DNA from: JANQKX01 sp039028695 | Lineage (GTDB): Bacteria; Pseudomonadota; Alphaproteobacteria; Kiloniellales; Kiloniellaceae | DNA length: 20,224 nt | Direction: 5' to 3' | Assembly: GCA_039028695.1 (NCBI GenBank) | Contig: JBCCHN010000092.1 | Coordinates: forward strand, 1 to 20,224 | In this document: piece after piece, positions 8,109-15,627 of the stretch | Position numbering within the stretch: position 1 is the first letter of the stretch | Layout: each line of letters starts with the position of its first letter | Made by a program: the position numbers and the translations under genes | The notes under the pieces: model-generated | Database searches by the model: none | What the model was told of the DNA's origin: nothing | What the model saw: the letters and a program-made list of their open reading frames with translations, nothing else

Positions 8109-8699
8109 TTATTGTCGCTCCGGGATGAGTTTTCCGGTGACACGGCGCAAGCGGCGCCCGTCGCGATCACGGATGTACTCCAGATCCATTTGCCCGGCGG
8201 CATCAATCGCCCGGACATAGTGGGATAGGTCGGCCACGCCGCCCCTATCGATTTCCAAAACCGAAATCATCAGCTTGGGGCTTTTCCCCTGGGGACCGTT
8301 GTCGATACGCGCCCAACTGTAACGCACTCCAAAGGGCGATCCGCTCTCGTTGACCTGGGAGAAGTTTACTGCCTCGAAAAGGCCCGGCTCCACAAGATGA
8401 AAGGCCATGGTTGTCTCGCGTCGTTTGGTTGCGGCCTCCTTGTCTCCGTGGATTTCGGTGATCCAGGTGATGGCAAATCCACCCTCAATGCGCTCGATAT
8501 CCACGTCCAAATCGCGCTGGACGTAACCGAAAAGGCCAGGCTCTTGGTAGTGTTCGGTCAGGGCAACACCGGACCAGCGCCCCAAGAAGGGCTCCAAGCT
8601 GTTGACCTGGGCCAATACAGCGCCAGGCAGCATCGCGAGAAATACCAAGATAAGCCCCAAGGTTAGCGACGAGGCTTTTTGTACCGGCCAGTTATTCAT
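8109..8699 (-). CDS. Exported protein of unknown function
   Basis: This 196-residue protein has a clear N-terminal signal peptide: a lysine, then the hydrophobic run LTLGLILVFLAMLPG, and a likely signal peptidase I site after Ala30 (VLA before QV). The mature part of about 166 residues has alternating polar and hydrophobic stretches with many aromatics (FLGRWSGVALTEHY, GFAITWITEIHG). This suggests a beta-rich, possibly lipocalin-like fold, but I recognise no family with confidence. ATG at 8697-8699 is preceded by GGGGA about 7 bases upstream and a TATAAA box slightly further up. It ends 15 bases from the convergent MFS stop. It may share transcripts with the M24 gene upstream (38 bases away) but could have its own promoter. 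Function: unknown, probably periplasmic. Confidence 0.75.
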   Translation of the reverse strand: MNNWPVQKASSLTLGLILVFLAMLPGAVLAQVNSLEPFLGRWSGVALTEHYQEPGLFGYVQRDLDVDIERIEGGFAITWITEIHGDKEAATKRRETTMAFHLVEPGLFEAVNFSQVNESGSPFGVRYSWARIDNGPQGKSPKLMISVLEIDRGGVADLSHYVRAIDAAGQMDLEYIRDRDGRRLRRVTGKLIPERQ

Positions 8700-8737
8700 A
8701 ACAGCGTCCCCAATTTATACCCTAAAGATTCCCGGCG

Positions 8738-9919
8738 TTATTTTATGATCGGCAATTCAGGTGCCGCGCGCCAACTAAGCCATTCTGCCTCGCCTTCCCG
8801 AATTACAATATTTTCCTCATGCACCATCATTCTTTGGGGGGCAAAGGTCATACCCGGCTCTAGGGTGACGACCATGCCAGGCTGAAGGATGGTTTCGTCG
8901 CCGGGCATGTTGGAATGTCCCTCGGTCAACTGCATGCCCAAACCATGTCCCAACCGCCCCACCTCATTGCCGAGGGATCCACCCGCCTCCATCACCCGAG
9001 CCATGGCGGCCCAAAGGTCGGCGGCCGTGGCGCCGGGCCGAGCAGCCTGATAGCCGGCCTCGGTCGCGGCAAAAACCACCTCGTAGGCACGCCGCACCTC
9101 ATCATCGGACCGACCAAAAGCCCAGTTACGGTCAAAGTCGCAAAAATAGCCGTCGTAGGTGGTGCCCGTATCGATGATCAAGACATCGCCTGCTCCCAGC
9201 TGGCGGTCCGTCGGCCCCATGATGATGTTGTCATAGCCGCCCGGCCCCGACCCGGCGATCACATAGGGGGTGCTGTCGGCGCCGCCGCTTAACATATTGA
9301 TCTTTAGCTGTCGGCAAATCTCCCGCTCGCTTTGCCCCAGGGCGGCATGGCCGGGCAGTGCCTCAAAGCCGCTGGAGGCCACGTGGCAGGCATAGCGAAT
9401 TTTATCGATTTCCGCCTCAGACTTGACGCCGCGCAGAGATCGCAAAAGCGGGCCCGCGTCCACAAAGGCCTTGCCCGGCAGACGCGCCCGCAAGGCCTCG
9501 AAATCCCGCAGGGGCATGCGTAGGTGGCTTTCCAAATCCATGGCCAGGCCGATGCGCCCTTGCGCCTCCGTCACGTCATCCAGGGCGCCCTTCAAAAGGC
9601 TGATCCCGTCGTCCTTCAGGTCCGGCGCCGACCAGGTGCGGATGTCTTCGATCCAAGTCGCGGCCATTCCCGCCGCACCGATCTCGGGAATAACCGCGAT
9701 GGGCTTGCCCCGCACCGGCACCAGCAAAAACCACGGCCGGGTCGGGCTTTCCCAAAAACGGCTCAAGAAGCCGGAAAAGTAACGTACCTCGGGCTCACAG
9801 GTCAGCAGCAGGACATCCAATCCCGCCGTGGCCATCGCCCTCTGGGCTCCCTCGCAACGCCGGACAAACTCGGATTCCGGAAATCCCCGCGTCGGCGGGT
9901 TTGGCAACCTGTCCAACAA
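8738..9919 (-). CDS. M24-family metallopeptidase (Xaa-Pro aminopeptidase/creatinase type)
   Basis: This 393-residue protein has an N-terminal creatinase-type domain (about 15-160) and a C-terminal pita-bread catalytic domain (about 170-385). All five expected metal ligands are visible: Asp250 (IIDTG), Asp261 (FCDFDR), His325 (LGHGLG), Glu354 (TLEPG) and Glu369 (HEENI), so it should be an active dinuclear metalloenzyme. Related enzymes cleave Xaa-Pro bonds or hydrolyse small amidino or cyclic compounds; the substrate here cannot be assigned. It has no signal peptide, so it is probably cytoplasmic. The start appears to be TTG at 9917-9919, because GAGGAG lies 8 bases upstream and no ATG or GTG fits the family's N-terminal length. 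The gene stands between a GNAT acetyltransferase and a small exported protein, all on the minus strand. Confidence 0.93.
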   Translation of the reverse strand: MLDRLPNPPTRGFPESEFVRRCEGAQRAMATAGLDVLLLTCEPEVRYFSGFLSRFWESPTRPWFLLVPVRGKPIAVIPEIGAAGMAATWIEDIRTWSAPDLKDDGISLLKGALDDVTEAQGRIGLAMDLESHLRMPLRDFEALRARLPGKAFVDAGPLLRSLRGVKSEAEIDKIRYACHVASSGFEALPGHAALGQSEREICRQLKINMLSGGADSTPYVIAGSGPGGYDNIIMGPTDRQLGAGDVLIIDTGTTYDGYFCDFDRNWAFGRSDDEVRRAYEVVFAATEAGYQAARPGATAADLWAAMARVMEAGGSLGNEVGRLGHGLGMQLTEGHSNMPGDETILQPGMVVTLEPGMTFAPQRMMVHEENIVIREGEAEWLSWRAAPELPIIK

Positions 9920-9933
9920 AGTGCTGACTCCTC
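9914..9933 (-). promoter_or_regulatory. Ribosome-binding site supporting a TTG start for the M24 gene
   Basis: On the minus strand GAGGAG is followed by 8 bases and then TTG TTG GAC. The strong Shine-Dalgarno supports TTG at 9919 rather than a later start. A GTG overlapping the Shine-Dalgarno is out of frame. Confidence 0.6.
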
Positions 9934-10029
9934 ACAGCCCAAGACCGTTCCCAACACGGGGAAGTCCTTCATTGTTTCACTGTCGCCTCGGTTTGCACAA
10001 GCCTAACGGCGCTCTGGGGAAGGTATCTT

Positions 10030-10533
10030 TCAAGATGTGCCTTTGCTCAATCGGTACTCGCTCGCCAAGATCGACATTAAGATTGAAGACTGCGGATTGC
10101 CTTTCCAGATATAGCACTCGCGCATCAACCCCTCCTCGCGAAAGCCGAGCTTTGTATAAAGCTGTCGGGCGACATGGTTGTCCGGAAAAACATCCAGCCA
10201 AAGACGGTTGGCGCCCAACTCGTCGAAGGATTCGGCGATAAGGGCGCGCAACATGGCTTGGCCAAATCCGCTTCTTCGGCGCGCGATAGCATAGTTGCGC
10301 AGCTCTATTGACCGATGACGATTTGTCAGGCCCACAAAGACACAATAGCCCACCGGCCGGCCTTGATCGTCCAAACCAACGCGATAGCCGAAATCGGGCG
10401 AGGCTAGATTTTCTAAATGGGTCTGTCGAGGCAGGGCGCTAACAAAAGCGGCAATGGTTGGATCCGCTTCGGCTTGAGCGATGAAGCTCAAATCTCCGGG
10501 TCCTACGGGGCGGATGGGGCAGGTGATGGGCAT
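10030..10533 (-). CDS. GNAT-family N-acetyltransferase
   Basis: This 167-residue protein is of normal size for a single GNAT domain and of the RimJ/RimL-like type. The acetyl-CoA pyrophosphate-binding motif is visible as RRSGFG (residues 86-91, pattern R/Q-x-x-G-x-G), followed by a helix and by the motif B region with Asn119, Ala122 and Tyr126 (DNHVARQLYTKLGF). Such enzymes acetylate a primary amine on a protein, antibiotic or small metabolite; the substrate is unknown. The ATG at 10531-10533 lacks a clear Shine-Dalgarno but gives a good family N-terminus (IRPVGPGDL). It lies 122 bases after the rhodanese gene and 110 bases before the M24 gene. Confidence 0.92.
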   Translation of the reverse strand: MPITCPIRPVGPGDLSFIAQAEADPTIAAFVSALPRQTHLENLASPDFGYRVGLDDQGRPVGYCVFVGLTNRHRSIELRNYAIARRRSGFGQAMLRALIAESFDELGANRLWLDVFPDNHVARQLYTKLGFREEGLMRECYIWKGNPQSSILMSILASEYRLSKGTS

Positions 10534-10588
10534 TTTAGGCAGCCTTGGGTGGTTTAAAGCGGCTTATCTTGATGGGGCAAAGCAGGAC

Positions 10589-10606
10589 AAAAGAAGCGCC
10601 ACTTCT
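10589..10606 (-). terminator. Weak hairpin with T-run after the rhodanese gene
   Basis: On the minus strand AGAAG, a 5-base loop, CTTCT, then TTT forms a short stem (10592-10606) ending in a T-run. It lies about 50 bases past the rhodanese stop and before the GNAT start. A 5-bp stem is short for an intrinsic terminator, so this is tentative. Confidence 0.25.
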
Positions 10607-10655
10607 AATATTCGGGCGGGGCCATTTGCAAAGGCTAAGTCTCTTGCTCGACCGC

Positions 10656-11918
10656 TCACCGGACCCTAAAGGACAAGGTACCGTCGCGCAGGACCTGCCC
10701 AAATAACCGCGCTCGTTGGGCAATGGTGGTCTCATAGCCCTTGATGCGCTGTGGGCGCTCCGCGTCGAGCAAGGACGCGGGCTCGGCATTTGCCGCCAGT
10801 TCCTGCGTGGCGGGCACGGACGCCGTCAAGTCTCGCCCTTTCAGGCCGCCCGCCAGCACGGCCACATCGCGCCAACCCATTTGCCGGAGATAAAGGGCGG
10901 CCAGACGGGCGCGGGCACCGTTGTCGTCCAGCAAACAAATCCGGGCATTCCGGGTGGCTATGTGATCCTCCGTCAAGCCCACCAATTCGCCGCCCGGCAC
11001 CCAGCAGGACCCGGGCAAATGCCCAGCCTGAAACTCCTGCCAAGTCCGCACATCGATCATATAGAGGCTGCGACTTTCGTCGGTCCGCCACGCCTCCAGC
11101 GTGTCACATGAAATCTGAGGGATCCGGAACGTCTCAGAAAAACTTTTCGCAAGCCCGCTAGACCAATCCAGGGCCGCAACCGATGCCGCCGGCAAGGCCG
11201 GGTTTTTACCCTGCAACAAGCAGCGGCCGCTCAAGTCCCAGCCCATGGTGCCGTGCTCCATAGCCCAAACCCGATTGGGAATGCTAGCTAGCCTTAGGGC
11301 CTGACAGCCAAGTACGGCGCGGGCCTTGCCACCGCAATGGACCACGATGTCGGTTTTCTCATCAGGTATCTGATCAATCAGCCGATAGACCAACTCGGCC
11401 ACGGGCAGATGTATCGCACCAGGAATAGAGGCCTGATAAAATTCTTGTATGGGGCGGCTATCGATAACGACGGTCTTTCCGTCGCTTTCCAGTCTCTGCG
11501 CCACTTCATCAGCATTCATTCGAGGTATGGCGAAATGGTGCTCCAAGAAAAAGGCGAAGGCATTGTTGATGGTGTAGGTTCCCGTAAAAATCTCGAAGCC
11601 GGCTTCCTCCCACGTGGCGATGCCCCCCTCGAGAAGGGAAATGTCTTGATAGCCCCATTCTCGCAAAAGCGCGCAGGCCCTTTCAGCTTGCCCGCCATCA
11701 TCATCATAGAGAACGATCCGAGCCGCTGGCCGTGGCACCAATTTATCCGCCAGCGCTCGTCCGTCTGGCCCGGACAAGACGTCCCAGGACAGGTTCACCG
11801 CCAGCAGCAAATGGCCCGCCCGAAAGGCCGGGCCACCGCGTACGTCAAAGAGGGCGAGCTCGTTGCCATCTAAGAGGCGGCACCGGAGCCCATGGGGGTC
11901 GAGGTGGTGAATCATCAT
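10656..11918 (-). CDS. Three-domain rhodanese-like sulfurtransferase
   Basis: This 420-residue protein contains three tandem rhodanese-like domains at about residues 1-115, 132-240 and 265-368, plus a C-terminal tail of about 50 residues. Only the middle domain has the active-site loop cysteine: IVVHCGGKARA with Cys195. At the same place domain 1 reads VLYDDDGG (Asp72/Asp73) and domain 3 reads CLLDDNGA (Asp331/Asp332), so both should be unable to carry persulfide. Rhodaneses move sulfane sulfur from thiosulfate or persulfides to acceptors; the outer domains may be structural or regulatory. Each outer domain keeps other rhodanese hallmarks (FDVRGG; DVRTWQEFQAGHLPGS). No signal peptide is seen, so it is probably cytoplasmic. 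The ATG at 11916-11918 has GGGAG six bases upstream. It is divergent from the M29-like gene. Confidence 0.9.
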   Translation of the reverse strand: MMIHHLDPHGLRCRLLDGNELALFDVRGGPAFRAGHLLLAVNLSWDVLSGPDGRALADKLVPRPAARIVLYDDDGGQAERACALLREWGYQDISLLEGGIATWEEAGFEIFTGTYTINNAFAFFLEHHFAIPRMNADEVAQRLESDGKTVVIDSRPIQEFYQASIPGAIHLPVAELVYRLIDQIPDEKTDIVVHCGGKARAVLGCQALRLASIPNRVWAMEHGTMGWDLSGRCLLQGKNPALPAASVAALDWSSGLAKSFSETFRIPQISCDTLEAWRTDESRSLYMIDVRTWQEFQAGHLPGSCWVPGGELVGLTEDHIATRNARICLLDDNGARARLAALYLRQMGWRDVAVLAGGLKGRDLTASVPATQELAANAEPASLLDAERPQRIKGYETTIAQRARLFGQVLRDGTLSFRVR

Positions 11919-12014
11919 TGGCGCTCCCTACTCTCCCGGTCGGCTAACACGAAGCGGCTTGCCATACGCCCGCCCTTTTGCTCAAACTGGGACTCTATCT
12001 GGCCTGGAGGAAAA

Positions 12015-13121
12015 ATGTCCACCAATGTCACGCTCGCAGAGTCTACGGCACGCCTGGAGGAAGGGGCGCAAAACCTGCTGCAAGGCTGTTTGCAAATCAA
12101 AGGGGGTGAGCGTTTGCTTTTGATCAGCGAGGACGCTTCCCTGGACCACTTCGCACCAGAGGTGGCCGATATTGTGGAGGCTGAAGCGCAGAAGTTGGGC
12201 GCTCAGGTCTTCATCCTGAAAACCCCCCGGGTCAAGGGTCCTGAGGATTTCCCGAAAGTCATCGTCGGCGCCATGGAGAATGCCGATCATACGGTTTTTT
12301 TCAGTCGCATCGGCGATCAGCTTCGCTTCGACGCCCTGCCCGGCGACGGGACCAAGACCATGACCTACATCTTGGACCGGGAGTATCTGGCCTCGGACTT
12401 CGCCCGGCTGCCCCACGCCTTAATGCTGGAGGTTAGGCAAAAAATCCACGAGGTCCTGGATGGCGGCGTGGCATGGCGCGTGACCTGCCCTGCCGGTAGC
12501 GATTTGTCGGGCTACGAACCGCCGAGACAGCCCCAATCAAAGGGCAAGAAGGATTTTTCCTTGCGCCTTTTCCCCGTGACCATCTTCCGCCCCATCGCCG
12601 CCAGCAGCATGCAAGGCAAGATCGTCTTGAGCCGTTGGATCACCTCCACGGACACCCATCTGCACGATCCAGATGTGGTCCGCTTGGACATACCCGTTAC
12701 CGCTCAGGTCGCCGACGGTCGTATTCGTGACTTCCAAGGGCCAGCGTCAGCGGTCGCAAAGGTCCGGGACTATTATGATATGGTGTCCCGGGAACTTGGA
12801 TTGGACCCGGAGATCGTGCATTCCTGGCACGCCGGTATTCATCCCAAAACTTTTTATAATCGGCGCGCGGCAGATCACCCCAGCCGGTGGGGGAGCGTCG
12901 CCTATGCCAGCCCGCGCCATGCCCACTTCCATACCTGCGGCGACTACGCGCCCGGTGAGATAGCCTGGACTCTCATCGACCCCACCATCACCTTTAATGG
13001 TGAGATCTTCTGGGAAGCGGGCCGCTTTACCTTCCTGGACCGACCGGATCTGCAAGCCCTCTTGAGCAAGTACCCGGGCTGGGAAAACGCCTTTGAGGTC
13101 CGTCAGGACTTGGGACTGTAA
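12015..13121 (+). CDS. M29-like metalloenzyme (aminopeptidase T / NicX type)
   Basis: This 368-residue protein starts at the ATG at 12015, preceded by GGAGG four bases upstream; the reading frame extends back to 11892 but that part has no ribosome-binding support. By eye it resembles the fold family shared by M29 aminopeptidases and 2,5-dihydroxypyridine dioxygenase (NicX): an N-terminal alpha/beta region (to about 140), an AGSDLSGYEPP segment (160-170), and a C-terminal histidine-rich part with HSWHAGIHP (269-277), HAHFHTCGD (302-310) and DPTITFNGE (322-330). The C-terminal His and Asp residues may bind metal. The ring-opening dioxygenase and the peptidase families are both possible, so the substrate is unassigned. 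It is convergent with the imino-acid reductase gene, three bases between stops. Confidence 0.6.
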   Translation: MSTNVTLAESTARLEEGAQNLLQGCLQIKGGERLLLISEDASLDHFAPEVADIVEAEAQKLGAQVFILKTPRVKGPEDFPKVIVGAMENADHTVFFSRIGDQLRFDALPGDGTKTMTYILDREYLASDFARLPHALMLEVRQKIHEVLDGGVAWRVTCPAGSDLSGYEPPRQPQSKGKKDFSLRLFPVTIFRPIAASSMQGKIVLSRWITSTDTHLHDPDVVRLDIPVTAQVADGRIRDFQGPASAVAKVRDYYDMVSRELGLDPEIVHSWHAGIHPKTFYNRRAADHPSRWGSVAYASPRHAHFHTCGDYAPGEIAWTLIDPTITFNGEIFWEAGRFTFLDRPDLQALLSKYPGWENAFEVRQDLGL

Positions 13122-13124
13122 GGC

Positions 13125-14135
13125 TTATTTCCCGGCTAACTCTTGAATCTTCTCGTGCAGTTGGGCAGGGAGTTTTATGGCGCCGGCAGCCATTTTGTCC
13201 CGGTTAGCGTGGCGACGGGACCCGGGTAGGCGCACGCCCTCGATGGAGAGCATTTTTTCGAAAAAGCCCTCGCAGTGATCCATCCAGCCGGCATCGCCGA
13301 AGCGGGCCGGGTCAAGAGCCAGGATAAACTCGCCGCCGCGGGGCGGGCCGCCGTCCTTGTTATCGTGCTGTGCCGCCTCGAAACTAAAACGCTCGCCAAC
13401 CAGGCCGGCCGCCAAAAGTTCCACCATCATGGCGATGGAGGAACCCTTATAACCGCCGAAGGGAAGCATGACCCCTTTGAGGACCTCATTGGGGTCTGTG
13501 GTCGCCTGGCCGTCCGGATTCAAGCCCACACCGGGCGGCAGCTCGTGCCCCTCGCGGGCGGCGATCATCACCTCGCCCCGCGCCATGGCCGCCGAGGCCT
13601 GGTCAAACACGACCGGGGGGCCGTTTCGCCGTGGCCAGCCAAAGGCCATTGGGTTGGTGCCATATAGAGCCTCGCGGCCGCCGGCTGGAGCCATAGCCGG
13701 CATGTAGGCGGTACAGGCCAAAGCCGCCAGACCGGCTTCGCAAAGAGCCTCGATTTCCACCCAGAGAGCGGCGAAATGATGAATGCGAATGAGGCTCAGT
13801 GCCGCGATGCCCTGCTCACGGGTGGCCTCGACAAGAGGCGCGCGACCCCGCTCCAAGGCCAGCGGTGCAAATCCGCCGTGCCCATCGACCTGAACGACGC
13901 CGGGCGCCAAGCGATTAACCGTCGGCGCCGCGCCCCCGTCCACCTTGCCGCTGCGCAAGGCGGCTACGTAACCGGGCAAACGAAAGAGTCCATGGGAAGC
14001 AGCTCCGTCCCGCTCAGCGGCAATCATAGTCTCCGTCACAGCCCGGGCATTTTCCCCGTCGCAGCCGTTGGCGAGCAAGCAACCCAAAGACAGGTCATAG
14101 GCCTCGGCCAGGCTCATTTCCACGGATTCACTCAC
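13125..14135 (-). CDS. Malate/L-lactate dehydrogenase-type 2 family; probable delta1-piperideine-2-carboxylate / pyrroline-2-carboxylate reductase
   Basis: This 336-residue protein belongs to the Ldh_2 (PF02615) oxidoreductase family, which uses NAD(P)H in a fold unlike classical lactate dehydrogenase. Visible family motifs are SHGLFRLPGY (catalytic His48 region), IRIHHFAALW (117-126), GTNPMAFGWPR (159-169), FDQASAAMARGEV (177-189) and LPFGGYKGS (224-232). The HHFAALW and LPFGGYKG versions are closest, from memory, to DpkA, which reduces cyclic imino acids to L-pipecolate or L-proline. That points to D-lysine/D-proline or hydroxyproline catabolism, but a general 2-oxo acid reductase is not excluded. 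The GTG start at 14133-14135 has a strong GAGGAGG five bases upstream. It is divergent from the aminotransferase gene and probably shares its control region. Confidence 0.85.
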   Translation of the reverse strand: MSESVEMSLAEAYDLSLGCLLANGCDGENARAVTETMIAAERDGAASHGLFRLPGYVAALRSGKVDGGAAPTVNRLAPGVVQVDGHGGFAPLALERGRAPLVEATREQGIAALSLIRIHHFAALWVEIEALCEAGLAALACTAYMPAMAPAGGREALYGTNPMAFGWPRRNGPPVVFDQASAAMARGEVMIAAREGHELPPGVGLNPDGQATTDPNEVLKGVMLPFGGYKGSSIAMMVELLAAGLVGERFSFEAAQHDNKDGGPPRGGEFILALDPARFGDAGWMDHCEGFFEKMLSIEGVRLPGSRRHANRDKMAAGAIKLPAQLHEKIQELAGK

Positions 14136-14289
14136 TGTAACCTCCTCTTTTTAGAGTCGCGTCTTTAGCGGGCACTCTTTAGCCATCGGAGCGAAAAGGT
14201 ATAATGGGTCTAGCAGCAGCTGACCACCTGAAGTCGGTCATAAAGTGAAAGTGCTTCAGTTCCGTCACGGATACTATCCCGGAGGCCCT
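14136..14289. promoter_or_regulatory. Divergent control region with an 8-bp direct repeat and a perfect -10 box
   Basis: TCTTTAGC occurs at 14162-14169 and again at 14176-14183, a 14-bp period. A perfect TATAAT at 14200-14205 points toward the aminotransferase, although no good -35 is visible upstream of it. A 5-bp inverted repeat TGACC (14221-14225) and GGTCA (14236-14240) follows. The repeats could bind a regulator of both the reductase and the aminotransferase. Confidence 0.4.
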
Positions 14290-15414
14290 ATGTTTCACCC
14301 TTTCCAAGTCGAGCAGTTTTTGTCGGAGTACGAGCAACTGGCCGAGTTGAACTTCTCCGAAAGCGGCGTACACCCTCTAACGCTCGGCGAACTTTTAGAG
14401 CTGACGGGCCTGACGGTAGAACAGCTGCAAGCAACCGAACTCAACTACCCCGAAGTCAACGGCACCCAGCGTCTGCGCGAGACCATCGCAGGGCTCTATG
14501 ACAGCGCGAACGCTGAGAATGTCCTGGTCACCATAGGTGCCTCGGAGGCCAACCACCTAGCAGCCTCTTGCCTTTTGGAGCCTGGAGACGAGGTAATTGC
14601 GCTTCAACCAACCTATCAACAACTGCCAGGAAATGCCTTGAACTTAGGCATTTCGGTGAAAACCGTCCCTCTGCAGGAAGAAAAGGGCTGGCGCTTGGAT
14701 CAGGACGGCCTGGCTACGGCCGCCTCGGACAAAACCAAGCTCATTCATCTGGTCAATCCCAACAACCCGACCGGCCATATTTTGGACAGCGACGAGCGAG
14801 CCGCCGTCATCGCTGTGGCGGCACAGCGGGGCGCCTGGATCGTGGCCGACGAAGTCTATGCGGGAACCGAACGGGGCGGCAATCAGGCCACGACCAGCTT
14901 TTGGGGCGACTATGATCGCGTGGTTGCCATCAACTCCATGAGCAAGGCTTATGGCTTGCCAGGTCTGCGCCTGGGCTGGGCGGTTGCGCCGACGGACCTG
15001 GTGCAGGCCTTTTGGCGGCGCCACGAATATGCCGCCATATCGGCCACCATGTTAGGAAATAGATTGGCCGAAGCGGCCCTTCAGCCAGAGGCCCGCGCCA
15101 AAATCACCGCTCGAGCACGGCACTTAATTCGCCGGGGTTTCGACAGTCTGCGAGAAGGGTTGACGGTGCACGACGGCGTCTTCTCGGTGGTGCCACCACA
15201 GGCCTCGGCCATGTCCTTCGTGCGCTATAATCTGCCGATCGGCTCCATGGAATTTTCCCAACGGCTCTTAAGCGAAAAAGGCACGCTGGTCATACCAGGC
15301 GCTTGTTTTGGGCTGGAAAATCACTTCCGCTTCAGCTCCGCCTTGCCGGACGACTATCTGCGAGAGGGACTTGATCGTCTGAACCAATTGGTGGCCGATA
15401 TCAAGCGAGCCTAG
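14290..15414 (+). CDS. PLP-dependent aminotransferase, class I/II
   Basis: This 374-residue fold-type I aminotransferase has the expected PLP residues: Asn159 in VNPNNPTG, Asp187 and Tyr190 in VADEVY, the Schiff-base Lys219 in SMSKAYGLPGLRLGW, and Arg228. Arg347 in FRFSSALP is placed to bind the substrate carboxylate. The N-terminus NFSESGVHPLTLGELL recalls the arginine/capreomycidine-type and related subgroup, but the amino donor is unknown. I chose ATG at 14290 because GGAGG lies four bases before it; the in-frame GTG at 14245 has no good Shine-Dalgarno. The promoter region is shared with the divergent imino-acid reductase, which suggests a joint role in amino-acid degradation. Confidence 0.9.
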   Translation: MFHPFQVEQFLSEYEQLAELNFSESGVHPLTLGELLELTGLTVEQLQATELNYPEVNGTQRLRETIAGLYDSANAENVLVTIGASEANHLAASCLLEPGDEVIALQPTYQQLPGNALNLGISVKTVPLQEEKGWRLDQDGLATAASDKTKLIHLVNPNNPTGHILDSDERAAVIAVAAQRGAWIVADEVYAGTERGGNQATTSFWGDYDRVVAINSMSKAYGLPGLRLGWAVAPTDLVQAFWRRHEYAAISATMLGNRLAEAALQPEARAKITARARHLIRRGFDSLREGLTVHDGVFSVVPPQASAMSFVRYNLPIGSMEFSQRLLSEKGTLVIPGACFGLENHFRFSSALPDDYLREGLDRLNQLVADIKRA

Positions 15415-15427
15415 CTTCCGCTTAGGC
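15409..15427 (+). terminator. Possible hairpin at the aminotransferase stop
   Basis: GCCTAGC, a TTCC loop and GCTTAGGC form a stem with one bulged base that overlaps the stop codon TAG. No T-run follows, so intrinsic termination is doubtful; it may only be an RNA stem that slows decay. Confidence 0.2.
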
Positions 15428-15542
15428 ACTTGGCGACCTCCGCCCTATCTTGTTGTTTGCAAATGATTAACCACGATCGACCTCGTTATGCGGTCGGATC
15501 CTCAATCATGGCACCGCTCAGGATTCCTTAACCCGCTAATTC

Positions 15543-15548
15543 TATAAT
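15543..15548 (+). promoter_or_regulatory. Candidate -10 box of the lipoprotein gene
   Basis: A perfect TATAAT lies 80 bases upstream of the ATG at 15628 in an AT-rich stretch of the 213-bp gap. No good -35 sits 16-18 bases upstream, so it may need an activator or another sigma factor. Confidence 0.3.
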
Positions 15549-15627
15549 TTAACGACATTTGTCATAAAATTCGCCACGAGGCTGTCTGCGGAGTGCGCCG
15601 GCGGCATAACTCGTATTGGAGTTTTTA

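Noticed and set aside
11892..12014. N-terminal extension of the M29-like gene
   Set aside because: The strong GGAGG before the ATG at 12015 and lack of family-like sequence upstream favour the shorter protein.
14245..14289. GTG start 15 codons upstream of the aminotransferase ATG
   Set aside because: No Shine-Dalgarno at the GTG, whereas GGAGG precedes ATG 14290.
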